Assembly: GCA_018398585.1 (NCBI GenBank)
Contig: JAGTTD010000019.1
Coordinates: 8,903,702 to 8,967,701, forward strand
Direction of reading: 5' to 3'
Length of the DNA: 64,000 nucleotides
Origin: Simmondsia chinensis
Taxonomy: Eukaryota; Streptophyta; Magnoliopsida; Caryophyllales; Simmondsiaceae
The position numbers and the translations under genes were made by a program. The notes under the pieces were generated by a model that saw only the letters and a list, made by a program, of their open reading frames with translations, did not search any database and was not told the DNA's origin. Shown piece after piece: positions 21,720-32,486 of this stretch (the first letter of the stretch is position 1; every line of letters starts with the position of its first letter).

Positions 21720-24476
21720 ATGGAGGATTCTGACGAAAATGCCCAGATTATTTCTGATTTTCTTGCGAATATAGCTACGAGTCCGGCAGTCGAGGGGGGG
21801 ATGCTACTTGACCAGGCGGTATCTCCTTCTTTTTGTTGGCCTAGCTCGGAGAATGTCTCCTTGTCGTCAGGGATGAATACTCTTACTTTGCCCATGGGGA
21901 ATTCTGGTGGGCCACCTAAAAAGTATCGGGGTAAGGTTTTCTTTATCTGACCTCTTTTTTCTTCTCCTTTTTTCCTTTTTTTTAGAGAATGGATCCAAAA
22001 AGGTCATGACCAGGTCAAGGTCACCAGGGCAGCACTGGGGAAACTTCTGCAGAGGAGGGTTTAACGGTGGAACCGTTGTCATGATTGGCTCCTTTACCTA
22101 CGCAATCCCCAGAGGAGGCGGTTCATGCCCAGTTTCCGGATGTGGCGCTGACGCTTCCTCTGGGGTCATTTGTATCCTCCCTGTCTTCCGCCGAAGGGAT
22201 TAAACAATTTCGAGATAAGTTTTACTTTCATGATGACTATGAGGTTATAGGTTCAAGGGAGAACCATAACTTTTTGTTCCCCCGTCATTCGGACTCCTTT
22301 TCAGTTACCGTGGATTCTTTGGAGGCAGGGTTGAGATTTCCCTTGCCCAGTATACTAGAGTGGGTTTTTAGACAATATTCTTTATGTCCTATTGAGATTA
22401 GCCCAAATGGGTTTAGGAATATTTATGGGTATTTAGTTGCTTGTTTCGTGGCGGGACTGACCCCTTCCACCTGTAGTTTTGATTATTTATTTAGGGCTAG
22501 GCAACTAAGGGGTGTAGTGACGTTTGAGGGCAAAGTGGGGGTGAAGTTTCTGGAAAATAATCCGTCTAAGATAAATTTTTGGCAGAGCAAATTTGTTTGG
22601 GTGAGGCCTTCGCAACCCTTGCTCCTCCCTACGTACTGGACTAAAGTGAACAAGAGCAACACTCCTTCAGCAGATGAGCTTTCGCCTCTTGATAAAGAGG
22701 TGGTTCGGTATTTTGAGAAGGAGTTAGATTCTCGGTTTGTGGCCATCAAGGAAATTTTGGCTCAGGAACGTGTGCTCATAAAAGCAGGTTTATGTGCCGG
22801 CCGGCTAGTGGTAAGCGAATCTTTAGCCCAAGGGGAGATGCTTCTTCTCTTTTCTTTTTTTTTTTTTTTTTCTTTTGTTGGTTATTTTAATTCATCCTAA
22901 CTCACTTTTGGCTATCGTTATTGCAGGGCAGGAAGTTGATGTAGATATTGTTCAACTTACAGAGGATTACCATCAGGGTGGCGATAGGGTAGCAGAGAGT
23001 AGGAAAAAGGGCTACCGTTGGGGGTCGAAAGTCCTCTAGGATGGGAAAAAGAACATCTGCTGGGAGCAGAGAGGAGTCTTGCAGACCATGCCCAAAAAAG
23101 CAAAAGAAGGCTAAGGGTGCAGCACAAGTGGAGGGGCCGTCCAGAAGGACATCTTCCTCTCAAGGGGATATGACAGGAACCCCTGTTGTGCAGGCCTCTC
23201 CCGCTTTGAAGAGGCCTGCTCCCGCCCTGGATGTCGAGCAGGCGGTACCTGAAGCATCTCAGTTAGTAGGAGATGTCTCCTACCCTGGACCTCAACCCTC
23301 GGTGGTGGTAACTAGGCCTGATTGCAGTGGGCGCAACCCGCTGTGGTGGTGGTAACTGGACCTCAACCCGCGGTGGTGCTGAGACACCGAGTGTTTTGCC
23401 TGAGGTCGCGGCTGGCTCACCAGGGGGCGCAACCGCCACTATTACAGTGGGTCCAGATGAGCCATCGTTTCCTCCTTCTGAGGGGGTAGCCGGAGGGGTG
23501 CCTGTGGCCGTTGCTATGGAAACAGCTGAGCCTTTGCCTAGTGAAATGGAGGCGGCGGTTACTACTGCCACAATGGAGCCTCCAGGGCGTTTGCCTGAGG
23601 ACATATCAGAAAGCGCTCCTATTGCCGTCATAACAGAGGCGGTGGATCTTGGTGTTCAGAATGAGGCCTCAGGAGCGGATGAAGTAACGGCGATTGAAGG
23701 AGACCTTGGGAGACCCGTTAGTGGAGAGGCAGCTTTAGGGGAGGATACTGTGGAAAGGGTCCCGGTTTGTACTGAGCCGCCAAGCCAAACACCTCCTTTT
23801 ACTCCTTTGTTTGGTGGCCTGGATGTGGCTGTAGATTAGCTCGTGTTCTTCCGCCACGGTTACCGGATGGTTTCAAGAGAGGGAAACGGTAACTAAGGAG
23901 CTTGTTAGGTTGGAGGGAGAAAATAAAGACTTGGCCGTGACGGTGCAGGGGATGAAGGCGGCAAGAGAAAAAGAGGCCCAAACGCTTTCTCTATTACAAA
24001 AGGAGAAGGACACGGCACTAGAAGAGGCGAAGCGCAGCTGTGAAGAGAAAAAGAGAGTAATGCAAGAGGCCCAGAGGATCAGTGAAGAGAAAGAGAGGGA
24101 GGCGCAAGAGGCCCAAAGGCTTCGAGAAATGCACGCAAAGGCTTCTTTGGAGGCGCAAGGACTGAGGGAAGAGTTGTCATCCTGTCAGGCGCACTTGGAG
24201 AAGCTTCAAGGGGACATGCAACGCCATTAGGTGGAGGGTTCGAGAGCCGCGGAGAGTGCCGCAGGAGCCGTTACTCAATTTAAGGCTAGCGTGGAGTTTC
24301 GTGGTTTGATGAGTTCCTCTTACTGGCGGGGTTTTACCTTGGGTCTCTCTAGTTTTGCTCGCCGTCTGCTTCAAAACCATCTCGGTTTGGGCCAGGAGTT
24401 GCTTCAGTGAGTGGCAGACCAACTTCATCAAGATATTTCACGTTCAAGAGAAGGAAGTAGTAGCCGTCGGTCATAG
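21720..24476 (+). pseudogene. T1 antisense multi-exon ORF (Transposase_28-like, coiled coil)
   Basis: Starts at ATG 21720 (MEDSDENAQIISDFLANIA). Putative intron 1 is 21931-21985 (GTAAGG...TTTTAG; short). Exon 2 carries the conserved domain FSVTVDSLEAGLRFPLPSIL, CPIEISPNGFRNIYGYLV and CFVAGLTPSTCSFDYLFRAR, matching the family Pfam calls 'putative gypsy type transposon' (Transposase_28). Intron 2 is about 22811-22931 (GTAAGC to a T-rich stretch then CAG). A Pro/Ala/Thr/Val-rich linker (23041-23839) leads to a Glu/Lys-rich coiled coil (23910-24230) and a C-terminal SYWRGFTLGLSSFARRLLQ block. Every section aligns with T2 57052-59883. TGA codons after MDPKRS and near 22081, and frameshifts near 23036, inactivate this copy. 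The function is not known to me. Confidence 0.75.
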
Positions 24477-24858
24477 TTACTCTTTATCCTAGGAGCTTTC
24501 TAGGTAAGGGTTCCTCCTAGCGTGGGAATGATCCTCCTTTTTGGGCCTACGTTTACGCCTCTTTTGTAATGGTAACTTATATGCGTGTTTTATTTGGCCG
24601 TAACACAAGGGTGGCATTCCAACTGCTGCTTCTAAGTTGTAACGCACAATGTCTTAGGTATAATACTATATTACATATATTAATATAATATATATTGGCG
24701 TACATTTTTTGTAATTAAATGAGCTTCAAGACATGCACATCCATTATCCGAGTGATTTAAGAGGTCTGCTTGCTATACACGTATCAAAGTTTTTATGTGT
24801 GGTATTTTTTGAGATTTTACATATTCCAGGATCGTGGTACTTCAGTACTGTTGAGATG
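24477..24858. other. Spacer between convergent antisense ORF and pol of T1
   Basis: AT-rich 380 bases with TATTAATATAATATATATTGG. It is the shared 3' side of two convergent reading frames. No gene seen. Confidence 0.5.
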
Positions 24859-25794
24859 CTACAGCTTATAACTTCCATTTCCTAACTTCGCACTTACACG
24901 GTAGGGACCCTCCCAGTTGGTGGCCACTTTTCCTGATCCGATACCGTGAGTGATGCTTGCTCGACGTAGCACTAGGTCTCCCACCTCCACACTTCTAGGC
25001 CGTACTTGTTTATTATAGTGCTGAGATATCCGTTGCTTCTGAGTTGTTATGCGGAGGAGGGCGTTTTCCTTAGTTTCTTCGATTAGATCAAAGGAGTGTC
25101 TTTGTAACTCTTCATTTTCCGGTCGATGGTACCCTTGGGTCCGATGGCTGGGTTCTCCTACTTCTACCGGGATCATGGCCTCGGCACCATAAACCAACTT
25201 GAAAGGAGTTTCCTCAGTGGCTACTCGGTAGATGGTACGGTGGGCCCAAAGGACACTAGGTAGCTCTTCTAACCACTTTCCTTTGGCGCCGTCCAACCTT
25301 CGTCGTAACCCAACAAGTATCTGCTTGTTCTCGGCTTCTACTTGTCCATTGCTTTGTGGGTAGGTCACTGATGCGAAGTGGAGGGAGATTTTCATGTGCT
25401 GGCAATAGTTGCAGAACCGTGGTGAGCTGAGCTGTGTTCCGTTATCGGTTATGATGGCTCGTGGGATTCCGAAGAGAGTTATAATGTTTTTCCACAGGAA
25501 TTGGCTGGTGGCATGGTCGGTAATACTAGTTACTGCCTCCGCTTCTACCCATTTACTGAAGTAGTCCACAGCCACTATCAGAAATTTTCTTTGCCTGCTG
25601 GCCAATGGGAATGGACCTAGAATATCCATCCCCCAATGGTCAAAAGGTGTTGGGTCAATGATGGGCTGTAGAGGTACTGCCGGGGCATGGATTAATGGTG
25701 CGAACCTCTGACATTTATCACATTTCTGCACTAACGTGCTGGCATCTTTTTCCATGGTGGGCCAAAAGTACCCGATTCTGAGCGTCATTCTCAC
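24859..25794 (-). pseudogene. T1 integrase
   Basis: An open minus-strand frame of 311 residues. Zinc-finger half CDKCQRFAPLIHAP, then the core with HWGMDILGPFPL (first Asp), AIITDNGTQLSSPRF (second Asp) and QSNGQVEAENKQIL (Glu), so all three catalytic residues are present. The C-terminal part has SVEVGDLVLRRAS and KVATNWEGPYRVSAKLGNG, the usual Ty3/gypsy integrase barrel, and no chromodomain, as expected for Tat. The upstream HHCC residues lie beyond a break (EIHEGICGVHIGK near 25810-25850, followed by a stop). It would insert the cDNA in the nucleus. Confidence 0.88.
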
Positions 25795-26037
25795 TAACGT
25801 TCATTTCCCAATGTGTACCCCGCAAATTCCTTCGTGGATCTCCCTTAGCACGTAATTCCCCTCCTCCTGGGTCAGGCATTTCAGTAGGAGGTACATGAAT
25901 TATTTTTTATAAGGCTGTTGGTTGATTATCACGAAACGGGTTGCTTGTCGTTGCAGCTTTCGCGCTTCCTTTTTGTCCGTGGGTATCCTGTTTTGCAGAA
26001 TGAAGTCCACATTGGGACGCATCCATCCTTCTGCGTA

Positions 26038-27587
26038 CTATATTTGCATTATGTCCATAGAGAGGGGTCGGTTTGGATACTTTACGTTGACCTCCTGTAT
26101 CTGCACCCCTCCTTCCTCTCTTTCCACCATGTGTTTGAGGCTGGCCAACCGACTTAGTTTATCGGCACGCTTATTGTCCTCTCGGGAGATTCCCCGTATA
26201 CTGAAGCTTTCTAATCCAAAGATCCTTTTCTTGATCGAGCCAAGGTACTGCGCTAGGTGGGGTTCTTTTACTCCGTATTCTCCAGTTACCTGGTTTACTA
26301 CTAGTTCTGAGTCACTGAAAACCTCAACATGTTTGGCGCCAGCAGCTCTAGCGTAATCGATACCTAGGAGCAAGGCCTCGTACTCGGTTTCATTATTAGT
26401 GGCCTCAAAATTAAGCCTTACCGCATACGCCTTGTATTTCCCTTTTGGATTTATTAGTACGATGCCTGCCCCGTTGCCCCCTTGGTTGACGGAACCATCA
26501 ATGAACAGTCTCCAAAGATGGTCTTCTTTGGGGGATGTTGTTGGCTCAAGTATTTCAAAGCTGCATTCTGCCAAGAAGTCGGCCAGGGCCTGTGCCTTGA
26601 TGGCCGGGTAGGGCGAGTATCGTATGTCATGTTCCGAGAGTTCTACTGCCCACTTTAACATTCTTCCCGAGCAATCAAATTTTCCTAGTAATTTCCGGCA
26701 AGGGAGCTGAGTAAGAACAGTAACGGTATGGGCCTGAAAATAGGGTCTCAACTTACGTGCGGCTGTGACTAAGGCCAGCGCGGTTTTTTCTATGGCAGGG
26801 TATCTTTTTTTCGCGTTCTTAAGGGACTGGCTCACAAAATATATTGGAAACTGTTTGCCCTCGCGGTTGGCTATCAGCACGGCACTGGTGGTGTTTTCCG
26901 AAATAGCTAAGTAAATGCTTAGATTTTCGTTCGGCTTAGGAGAGGTAATGATAGGGAGATGTGCTAGATATTGCTTTAGTTGCTGGAAGGCGTGCTCGCA
27001 TTCTTCGTTCCAACAAAAGGGTTGCTTCTTCCATAATGTTCTAAAGAATGGCAAGGCCTTGTCGGCAGAATGGCTAATGAATCTATTAAGAGAGGCCATG
27101 CAGCCGGCAAGCTTCAGGACATATTTAGAAGAACAGGGTGATCCCATTTCGAGAATAGCTTGTATCTTTCTGGGGTTTGCTTCAATCCCTCTGGTGCTGA
27201 CAATAAATCCTAGGAATTTTCCTTCTTGTACCTCTTATGAGCACTTCTCTGGATTGAGTTTCATTCGATACCGCAGGAGTGCTTCTAAAGCCTCTCTTAA
27301 GTCTTCAATGTGATCTGGGTTTTTCCGGGATTTAACTATCATGTTGTCTACGTAAACTTCCATGTTTCAACCTATTTGAGAATAAAAAACTTTATTGACC
27401 AGCCGTTGATATGTGGCGCTGGAATTTTTGAGGCCGAACGGCATGACTCTGTAACAATACGTACCCTCAGCTGTTATGAAGGAAGTTTTTTCTTCATCAT
27501 CCGGATGCATCTAAATTTTATGGTACCCTGAGAAAGCGTCCATGAAACTGAATAACTCGCAACCTGCCGTTGAGTCTACCAATTTAT
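26038..27587 (-). pseudogene. T1 RT palm/thumb, RNase H and second RNase H (aRNH)
   Basis: RT palm pieces FMDAFSGYHKI then TAG (expected CAG), [20 protein letters not shown], and a catalytic box reading EVYVDNMIVKS at about 27340-27360. The second Asp is Asn, which should abolish polymerase activity. Thumb: MKLNPEKCS then a stop. The first RNase H (LAISENTTSAVLIANREGK, RYPAIEKTALALVTAARKL) lacks the usual TDAS aspartate. The second RNase H has a full acidic set: LFIDGSVNQGGNGAG, NETEYEALLLGID, EVFSDSELVVNQV and NKRADKLSRLAS. This two-RNase-H arrangement identifies the Tat lineage. Confidence 0.87.
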
Positions 27588-28475
27588 CTATTTTAGGAAG
27601 AGGGTAAGAGTATTTCGGGCAGGCGCTATTGATGTCTGTGAAGTCGACACACATCCTCCAATTTCCCATTTTTTATTTGTTTTTATTTTTTTTAGCAATA
27701 CTACATTGGCAAGCCATTCTGGGTAAGCTACCTCCCTAATGGTTCCTGCTTGGATCAGCTTTTGTACCTCTTGCTTGATGGCCTCGTTGCGTTTGGTGCA
27801 AAAGTTACGCTTTCGTTGTTTGACCGATTTCTTGTCAACCTGGACATTGAGTTGGTGAGTGATCACCTCTGGCGGTATTCCTGGTATCTCGTTAGCAGAA
27901 AACATGAAAACGTCCCAGTATTGCTTCAAGAGTTCACCGATTTTCTGTTTTAGGTGATGAGAAACTGAGGCGCCCATGTAAGTGTGCGACCCTGGCTCTA
28001 GCTCGTACTTTTCTAGAGACGACGGGGCCGTGCTAGGGTTGGAGGACAACTTGGGCTCGGCAGGTTCGACGGCTATTAAGGCTGAATCAGGGAAGTTGTG
28101 ATAATATTCTGAGAGGGAGACTTGACTGCCACGAATGGTCATGATGCCGCCAGTATCGCTCTCAAACTTCATGGCTAGGTGGTAGGTGGAGACCACGGCT
28201 CTTAGGCGATACAAGGAGGGTCTTCCGAGGATTATATTGTAAGCCAAGGGAGCATCTATGACCAAGAAGTCAATTTTTATGGTGCGCTGTCCTCCTTCTC
28301 CTTGAAAGGTTGCGGCTATAAATACCTTCCCCTGAGGTATAACGGGGTTTCTGGCAAATCCTACAATAGGGCTTGATGTGGGGGTGAGGGAGGAGGTAGA
28401 CATCCCTATCTGGGCGTAACAGTTCCAGAAGAGTACATCAACGGAACTACCTTGGTCAACTAGGATCCTATGCAC
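27588..28475 (-). pseudogene. T1 protease and N-terminal RT
   Basis: The frame opens with the aspartic protease active site RILVDQGSSVDVLFWNCY, and YNIILGRPSLYRLRAVVSTY marks the protease C-terminus. After a linker (EKYELEPGSHTYMGASVSHH) it enters RT with IPPEVITHQLNV, EVQKLIQAGTIREVAYPEW and LANVVLLKK. Then the frame is lost by a small indel in an AAAAA/TTTTT run near 27680, giving nonsense before the stop. It retains a normal DQGSS catalytic motif. Confidence 0.86.
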
Positions 28476-29021
28476 GATGTACCCGTAAATATTGGCGGTT
28501 ACAACCAGAGGATCCTCTTGGCATGTGCCAAGCCCCTGCGCATCCTCCTCTGTGAAACTTATGCACTTAGATCTATCGAGTGCGAGGCAGGGCTCCTTCC
28601 TTTTTTCCTTAGCCCCCTATTTTCCACTTACAGGCGGCTCCCTTTTGGTGATGGCGGCAATGATCGGGGGTGTTGTTTTGCTAGGGCTTGGGTCATCAAC
28701 ATCTTCACCGTGAGCTTTTCCTGTCTTTATGCTTTGTAAGTTCGCGTACTCTATCCACTGACTAGTGCGTTCAGCCTCCTTCAGGCGGGATTTTAAGGTA
28801 CTGCATTCTGTAGTATTGTGGTTGGTTGTTTGATGATAGGCGAACCAACCATTTTTCTTGCTTTTGAAGCCCTTCGATTGTTCTTCTGGTTTTATTTCTA
28901 GTAGTGGTTGCGCCGTTTCCTGCTGAATCTGCGTTATAAAGAAGGGCTTGCGCCTTTTTGGTGGTCGAGTATTTTTTGGCGATGGCCCAAAACCTTCTTT
29001 GGGCCCGGGGGAGGCACCTAC
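28476..29021 (-). pseudogene. T1 gag-protease linker
   Basis: The minus strand reads as Lys/Pro-rich sequence with KKNGWFAYHQTTNHNTTEC and LKSRLKEAERTSQWIEYAN, a segment found between Gag and protease in Tat elements. An in-frame TAA interrupts it near 28620. A single Cys/His cluster may be a degenerate zinc knuckle. Confidence 0.6.
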
Positions 29022-29888
29022 CTAAACTACTTCAGGCCGTGGTGCCACTTGTATTACGTCTTCAGCGGTAATATACTTGTTGGCCTTGCGCCATAGGTCA
29101 TCAATAGTAAAAGACGGTCCTTTGGCTAGTGCAAATTTAAAGTGGGAATTTTGCAGTCCGTTAACAAAGGCAGTAATAGCCGTCTCGTCATGGAGGTTGG
29201 CGACATCAATCATGGCGCGTGTGAACCGTCGTACATAACTACTTAAGGGTTCAAACTCATTCTGCTGTAGTTTGAGAAGATGTGCAGTCGTTTTCTTTCT
29301 TCTCTTATTGCTCACAAAGTGACGCACAAACTGTTTGGAGAGTTCTGTAAATTCGTCAATGGATGAGTATGGGAGAGAGGAGAACCAACTTTGTGCAGCC
29401 CCCTTGAGAGTGGTGGGAAAGCATTTACACCATACATCTTCTCCCACGTCCTGTAGGTACATTCGCGCCACGAAACCAGCCAGATGGTCCTCAGGGTCCT
29501 CAGTCCCGTCAAATGCATCCATATTAGGGATTTTCACCTTTCCTATGGGTGCCAGGAGAAGTCGGAACGTAAAAGGTGAATGGGTTCCTGGTACCAGAGG
29601 CATTATCCCTGTTCCGGCAGCCTGCTTGCGGTTGCCGCTTACATAGTTATGGTAAGCGCTGGTACTGGATTCGATAACCGAATTTTGGCTTTCAGTTGGA
29701 GCGTGCCTGGAGGCTCTGGGGGTGGTGGTAAATTGGCTAGGGTCTGGGACCCTTCCGGCATCATTATCTGCCATTTGCGTAAAGAACTGACCTAGTTGGT
29801 GTTGTAATTGATTGAATTGATCTTGAGTTACATAATCCGGGCAGTGGCCCTCCATGTGGAGAGGAGTGGAATGACTAGTATTTGACAT
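29022..29888 (-). CDS. T1 gag
   Basis: The preferred start is ATG 29886-29888 (MSNTSHSTPLHMEGHCPDYV), 16 bases inside the primer site. The longer frame upstream runs through the primer site and LTR. The core is a retrotrans_gag domain: VKIPNMDAFDGTEDPEDHL, MYLQDVGEDVWCKCFPTTLK, GAAQSWFSSLP, and FVRHFVSNKRRKKTTAHLL are present. The stop falls after VIQVAPRPEVV, at the border with the linker. It is open over 288 codons and close to T2 gag. Gag builds the cytoplasmic particle. Confidence 0.85.
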   Translation of the reverse strand: MSNTSHSTPLHMEGHCPDYVTQDQFNQLQHQLGQFFTQMADNDAGRVPDPSQFTTTPRASRHAPTESQNSVIESSTSAYHNYVSGNRKQAAGTGIMPLVPGTHSPFTFRLLLAPIGKVKIPNMDAFDGTEDPEDHLAGFVARMYLQDVGEDVWCKCFPTTLKGAAQSWFSSLPYSSIDEFTELSKQFVRHFVSNKRRKKTTAHLLKLQQNEFEPLSSYVRRFTRAMIDVANLHDETAITAFVNGLQNSHFKFALAKGPSFTIDDLWRKANKYITAEDVIQVAPRPEVV

Positions 29889-29906
29889 GAAGGAAGTGTT
29901 AGTGCC

Positions 29907-29924
29907 CTTCCCACAGACGGAGCC
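29907..29924 (-). promoter_or_regulatory. Primer-binding site of T1
   Basis: Minus strand GGCTCCGTCTGTGGGAAG, three bases inside the LTR terminus at 29928. It is the same site as GGCGCCGTCTGTGGGAAG in T2 with one change, and is typical of plant Tat elements. Confidence 0.8.
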
Positions 29925-30005
29925 AATTGTTTCAGGGGTTTTTGGTGGGGATCTTTTTAAGGGAGAACCGAGCACAAGTTCCCCTCTTTGTGGTGTTTCT
30001 TATTG

Positions 30006-30013
30006 TATTTATA
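30006..30013 (-). promoter_or_regulatory. TATA box of T1 LTR
   Basis: TATTTATA on plus reads TATAAATA on minus, about 75 bases before the LTR-primer site junction, suitable for Pol II initiation of the genomic RNA. Confidence 0.55.
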
Positions 30014-30086
30014 GTGGTTAGGAGGGAGCCCCCTTGGTGTTATGTGGGAAAAATATAGTTTGGGCATGGGGGTGTGAGAGTGCTGC

Positions 30087-30385
30087 TTGGGTATAGAAGT
30101 ACCGCTAGGGTGTAGGAGTACCGTTAGGGTGTAGAAGTACCGCTAGGGTGTAAGAGAACCACCAGGGTATAGAAGTACCGCTAGGGTGTAAGGGTACTGC
30201 TAGGGTATAGAAGTACCGCTAGGGTGTAACTGGACCGCCAGGGTATAGAAATACCACTAGGGTATAAGAGTACCGCTAGGGTATAGAAGTACCGCTAGGG
30301 TGTAAGAGTACATCCAGGGTATAGAAGTACCGCTAGGGTGTAAGAGTACCACCAGGGTATAGAGGTACCGCTAGAGCTAGGGTTG
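30087..30385 (-). repeat. U3 tandem repeat of T1, about 20 bp
   Basis: About 14 copies of AGGGTGTAAGAGTACCGCT, alternating with AGGGTATAGAAGTACCGCT. Placed just upstream of the TATA box, so enhancer-like multiplication is possible. Confidence 0.88.
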
Positions 30386-30644
30386 CGGTAATTGTCTTTG
30401 GTTGCCGTTCACTGGGGTGTGCTCATAACGTCTTCTTCCTGGTGAGGCGGTTGTCTTAGTAAATGGTGTTTTCCTTAACAGATTTCTCTTGGGTTTATTA
30501 TTAAGGACCTTTGCCGTTTTTATATGTGATAGTTCCTTACACTAGTTTAATTGATGCTGTTGATGTGTAAGTCTTAACCTTTCAAATTGGAATCCAAAAC
30601 TTTATGTTTGGAAAAGCAAAATGTAAGAAATTGAATACCAGCTG

Positions 30645-30725
30645 AAATTATTATTATTGTTGCTTTTTATTTTTACTTATTATTTATTATTTATTATTAT
30701 TATTATTATTATTATGATTATTATG

Positions 30726-30761
<36 letters not shown>

Positions 30762-30812
30762 TATTTGTTATTATTCGTTGTTATTATTATTATTTATTAT
30801 TATTCTTTTTTT
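30645..30812. repeat. (ATT)n microsatellite
   Basis: About 165 bases of ATT/TTA repeats with a few TGATT interruptions, ending in a T run. The Ile/Tyr-rich frame across it is an artefact. Confidence 0.95.
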
Positions 30813-31060
30813 TTAAAACCCTTGATTTTGGTGGGAGGTTCGAGTGTCACCATTTCAGGCCAAAAAAGACTTACTGAATGGTATTTCGGGATCACCACTG
30901 GCCTTAAGGTGAGCGCCAAAGCCTCCTGCCAAAAACTTAGCCCGAATACCCAGGCTTTCTTACTAAAAGATTTACCTGAGACGAGTACCGTGGCTCTCAA
31001 CCTTGTGAGGGTCTTAGGCTTTTTGCACGAGGTACTAGGTTAAACGCTAGCAAGCTATCT
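30813..31060. other. Unassigned sequence, probably internal edge of the 31080 LTR element
   Basis: Lies next to a Tat-like primer site on the minus strand, so it may be the truncated leader of the element whose LTR starts at 31080. No domain recognised. Confidence 0.35.
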
Positions 31061-32240
31061 TTCCCACAGGTGGCGCCTTTGTTTCAAAAAAATTTGCTTG
31101 GAGCAGACAACTTAAGCTGAGAACCAGACCCAAGTGTCCCCAGTAACAAACATTTGTAGGTTCTGGATGAGAGTTGGGCTCAAGCTCTCGCTGGAAGGCA
31201 GTTGCTGGCGCGTTTAACCTGGGCATACCTGCAAAACAAGCAAGGCCGTCAGAGGGACCCGCAGTAATTTGGACCGCGGGGGACCCCTCCGATGCCTAAG
31301 GTAGTAGGAGAAGTGGTAGCAGCAATAATTATGTGTAAAATAGATAATACCTGATAAGGATGGGCAAGCGAGGTGGCAACAATGGTCTGTGAAGCGAACA
31401 GGCATGTCAGACGATAACCGTGGAGGGATGGAGATAAACCTAGGCCTTAGGAAAGAGAGGGAGAGACAGGAGGTCTCTTGGGACTGTGCGGTGTTGGACC
31501 CCAAGGGAGAGAGAACGGAGGAGTGTGTGGGGGTGAGGCCCTGAGGAGACTTTGAGAGAGAGACGTGGGGCCAAGCCCTGGAGAGCTTGGTTGGATAAGA
31601 GGAGTGAGGCAGATATTTACAGGAGATGAAGGGCGATAGAGCTGGCAGTGGCCAACGTAGGCGGTATTGTGGGTATGAGATCACTTAGGGTAGGGGATAA
31701 AGGTGGGGCTTGGTGTTGATTGGCCGGGCATGAGGTGGAACCGCCTGAGTGGTGATTGGTTAAGAGGGGCGGTGGTATTGCCTGGGTGTTGATTGGTTGA
31801 GAGGGGTGGTGGTACTGCCTCGGTTTGTACACGGTAGTAAGAGGATGATGAGTGCACATTGCAAGTAAGTAGGCGGTAGTTTGTGTTGGCGGTATCGTGG
31901 TAGGGGTGAAGGTAAGCGGTAGCTGGGGATGATGATCGTATACCGGGGGTAGGTGGCTGCTTGGGCTGACGGTGCTGAGGTTCACGGTAGGGCGGTGCCT
32001 CTTGGTAGTGGGATGCGGATGTATACCATGGGTAGGTAGGCGGTACCGTGAGGGATATGCGCTTGGCGGTATAGTGTAGGTAAGTGTGCACTATGAGTGG
32101 AGAGATGGCAGTAGCCATGGGTTGGTTGAGTGATGACTTTCCGTGATAGGGGTGACTCACAATGAATGTTATCATTAAGAGGATAAGGTGTTGGCGGTAA
32201 GGAGATGCTACCGTGAGGAGGGAAGTGTACCGCGCCATTT
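31061..32240 (-). repeat. Remnant Tat-type LTR with primer site
   Basis: Plus strand TTCCCACAGGTGGCGCC (31061-31077) reads on minus as a Tat-like primer site, followed two bases later by TGTTTCAAAAA (LTR end at 31080), the same arrangement as T1. Further right are AACAAGCAAGGCCGTCAGAG (common in plant Tat R/U5), and from about 31650 repeated GGCGGTA / GGTGGTA / TGATTGGTTGAGAGGGG words resembling U3 repeats. Frames in this segment are Pro/Ser/Tyr-rich and look non-coding. The outer end is not defined. Confidence 0.5.
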
Positions 32241-32450
32241 TATTCATAACAAGATCTAAAAACGTAGTAAAGTAATTAAAGAAAATAAATGAGTATGATG
32301 ATCGAAATATAGAAAATGGAGTTAATTTGATCTGATACAATCGCAATTAATCGCCATTGCAGTGCTTTAAATAGTTGACAACCCTAGTGCATCGCAAGGG
32401 TGAAGCATAATGATGAAAATATTTAGGGTATCCTATGGTTTTATACTTTA

Positions 32451-32486
32451 TGTTAGGATCCAAAATAGACCCTAGATGAATACTTG
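32451..32486 (+). repeat. E5 5' LTR, first segment
   Basis: TGTTAGGATCCAAAATAGAC onward, matching 45516-45551. Interrupted by E3 right after ACTTG. Confidence 0.9.

Larger units (their letters stand above)
20735..30560 (-). mobile_element. Tat-lineage Ty3/gypsy element T1 (3' LTR missing)
   Basis: Read on the minus strand: 5' LTR, primer site (29907-29924), gag, protease, RT, a degenerate RNase H, a second intact-looking RNase H, integrase, then an oppositely oriented ORF and tandem repeats. The second (archaeal-type) RNase H after the first is the hallmark of the plant Tat lineage. An antisense ORF downstream of pol is known from some Tat elements (for example Grande). The left end abuts the truncated chromovirus LTR, so T1 has lost its 3' LTR. 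The right LTR limit is uncertain. Confidence 0.85.
29928..30560 (-). repeat. 5' LTR of T1 (outer limit uncertain)
   Basis: The inner end is TGTTTCAGGGG on the plus strand. A minus-strand TATAAATA lies at 30006-30013, placing R/U5 at about 29928-29980 and U3 to the right. Because the 3' LTR is missing there is no partner to define the outer end; 30560 is a guess before the ATT microsatellite. Confidence 0.55.

Noticed and set aside
22957..23631. Minus-strand frames under the T1 antisense ORF linker
   Set aside because: Shadows of a GC-rich linker whose sense frame aligns in composition with T2.
30657..31043. 128-residue frame rich in Ile and Tyr
   Set aside because: The first half is translated ATT microsatellite; the rest has no recognisable domain.
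31214..32346. Overlapping Pro/Ser/Tyr/His-rich frames of 122-221 residues
   Set aside because: They lie in an LTR-like region with short repeats and have no domain or conserved start.
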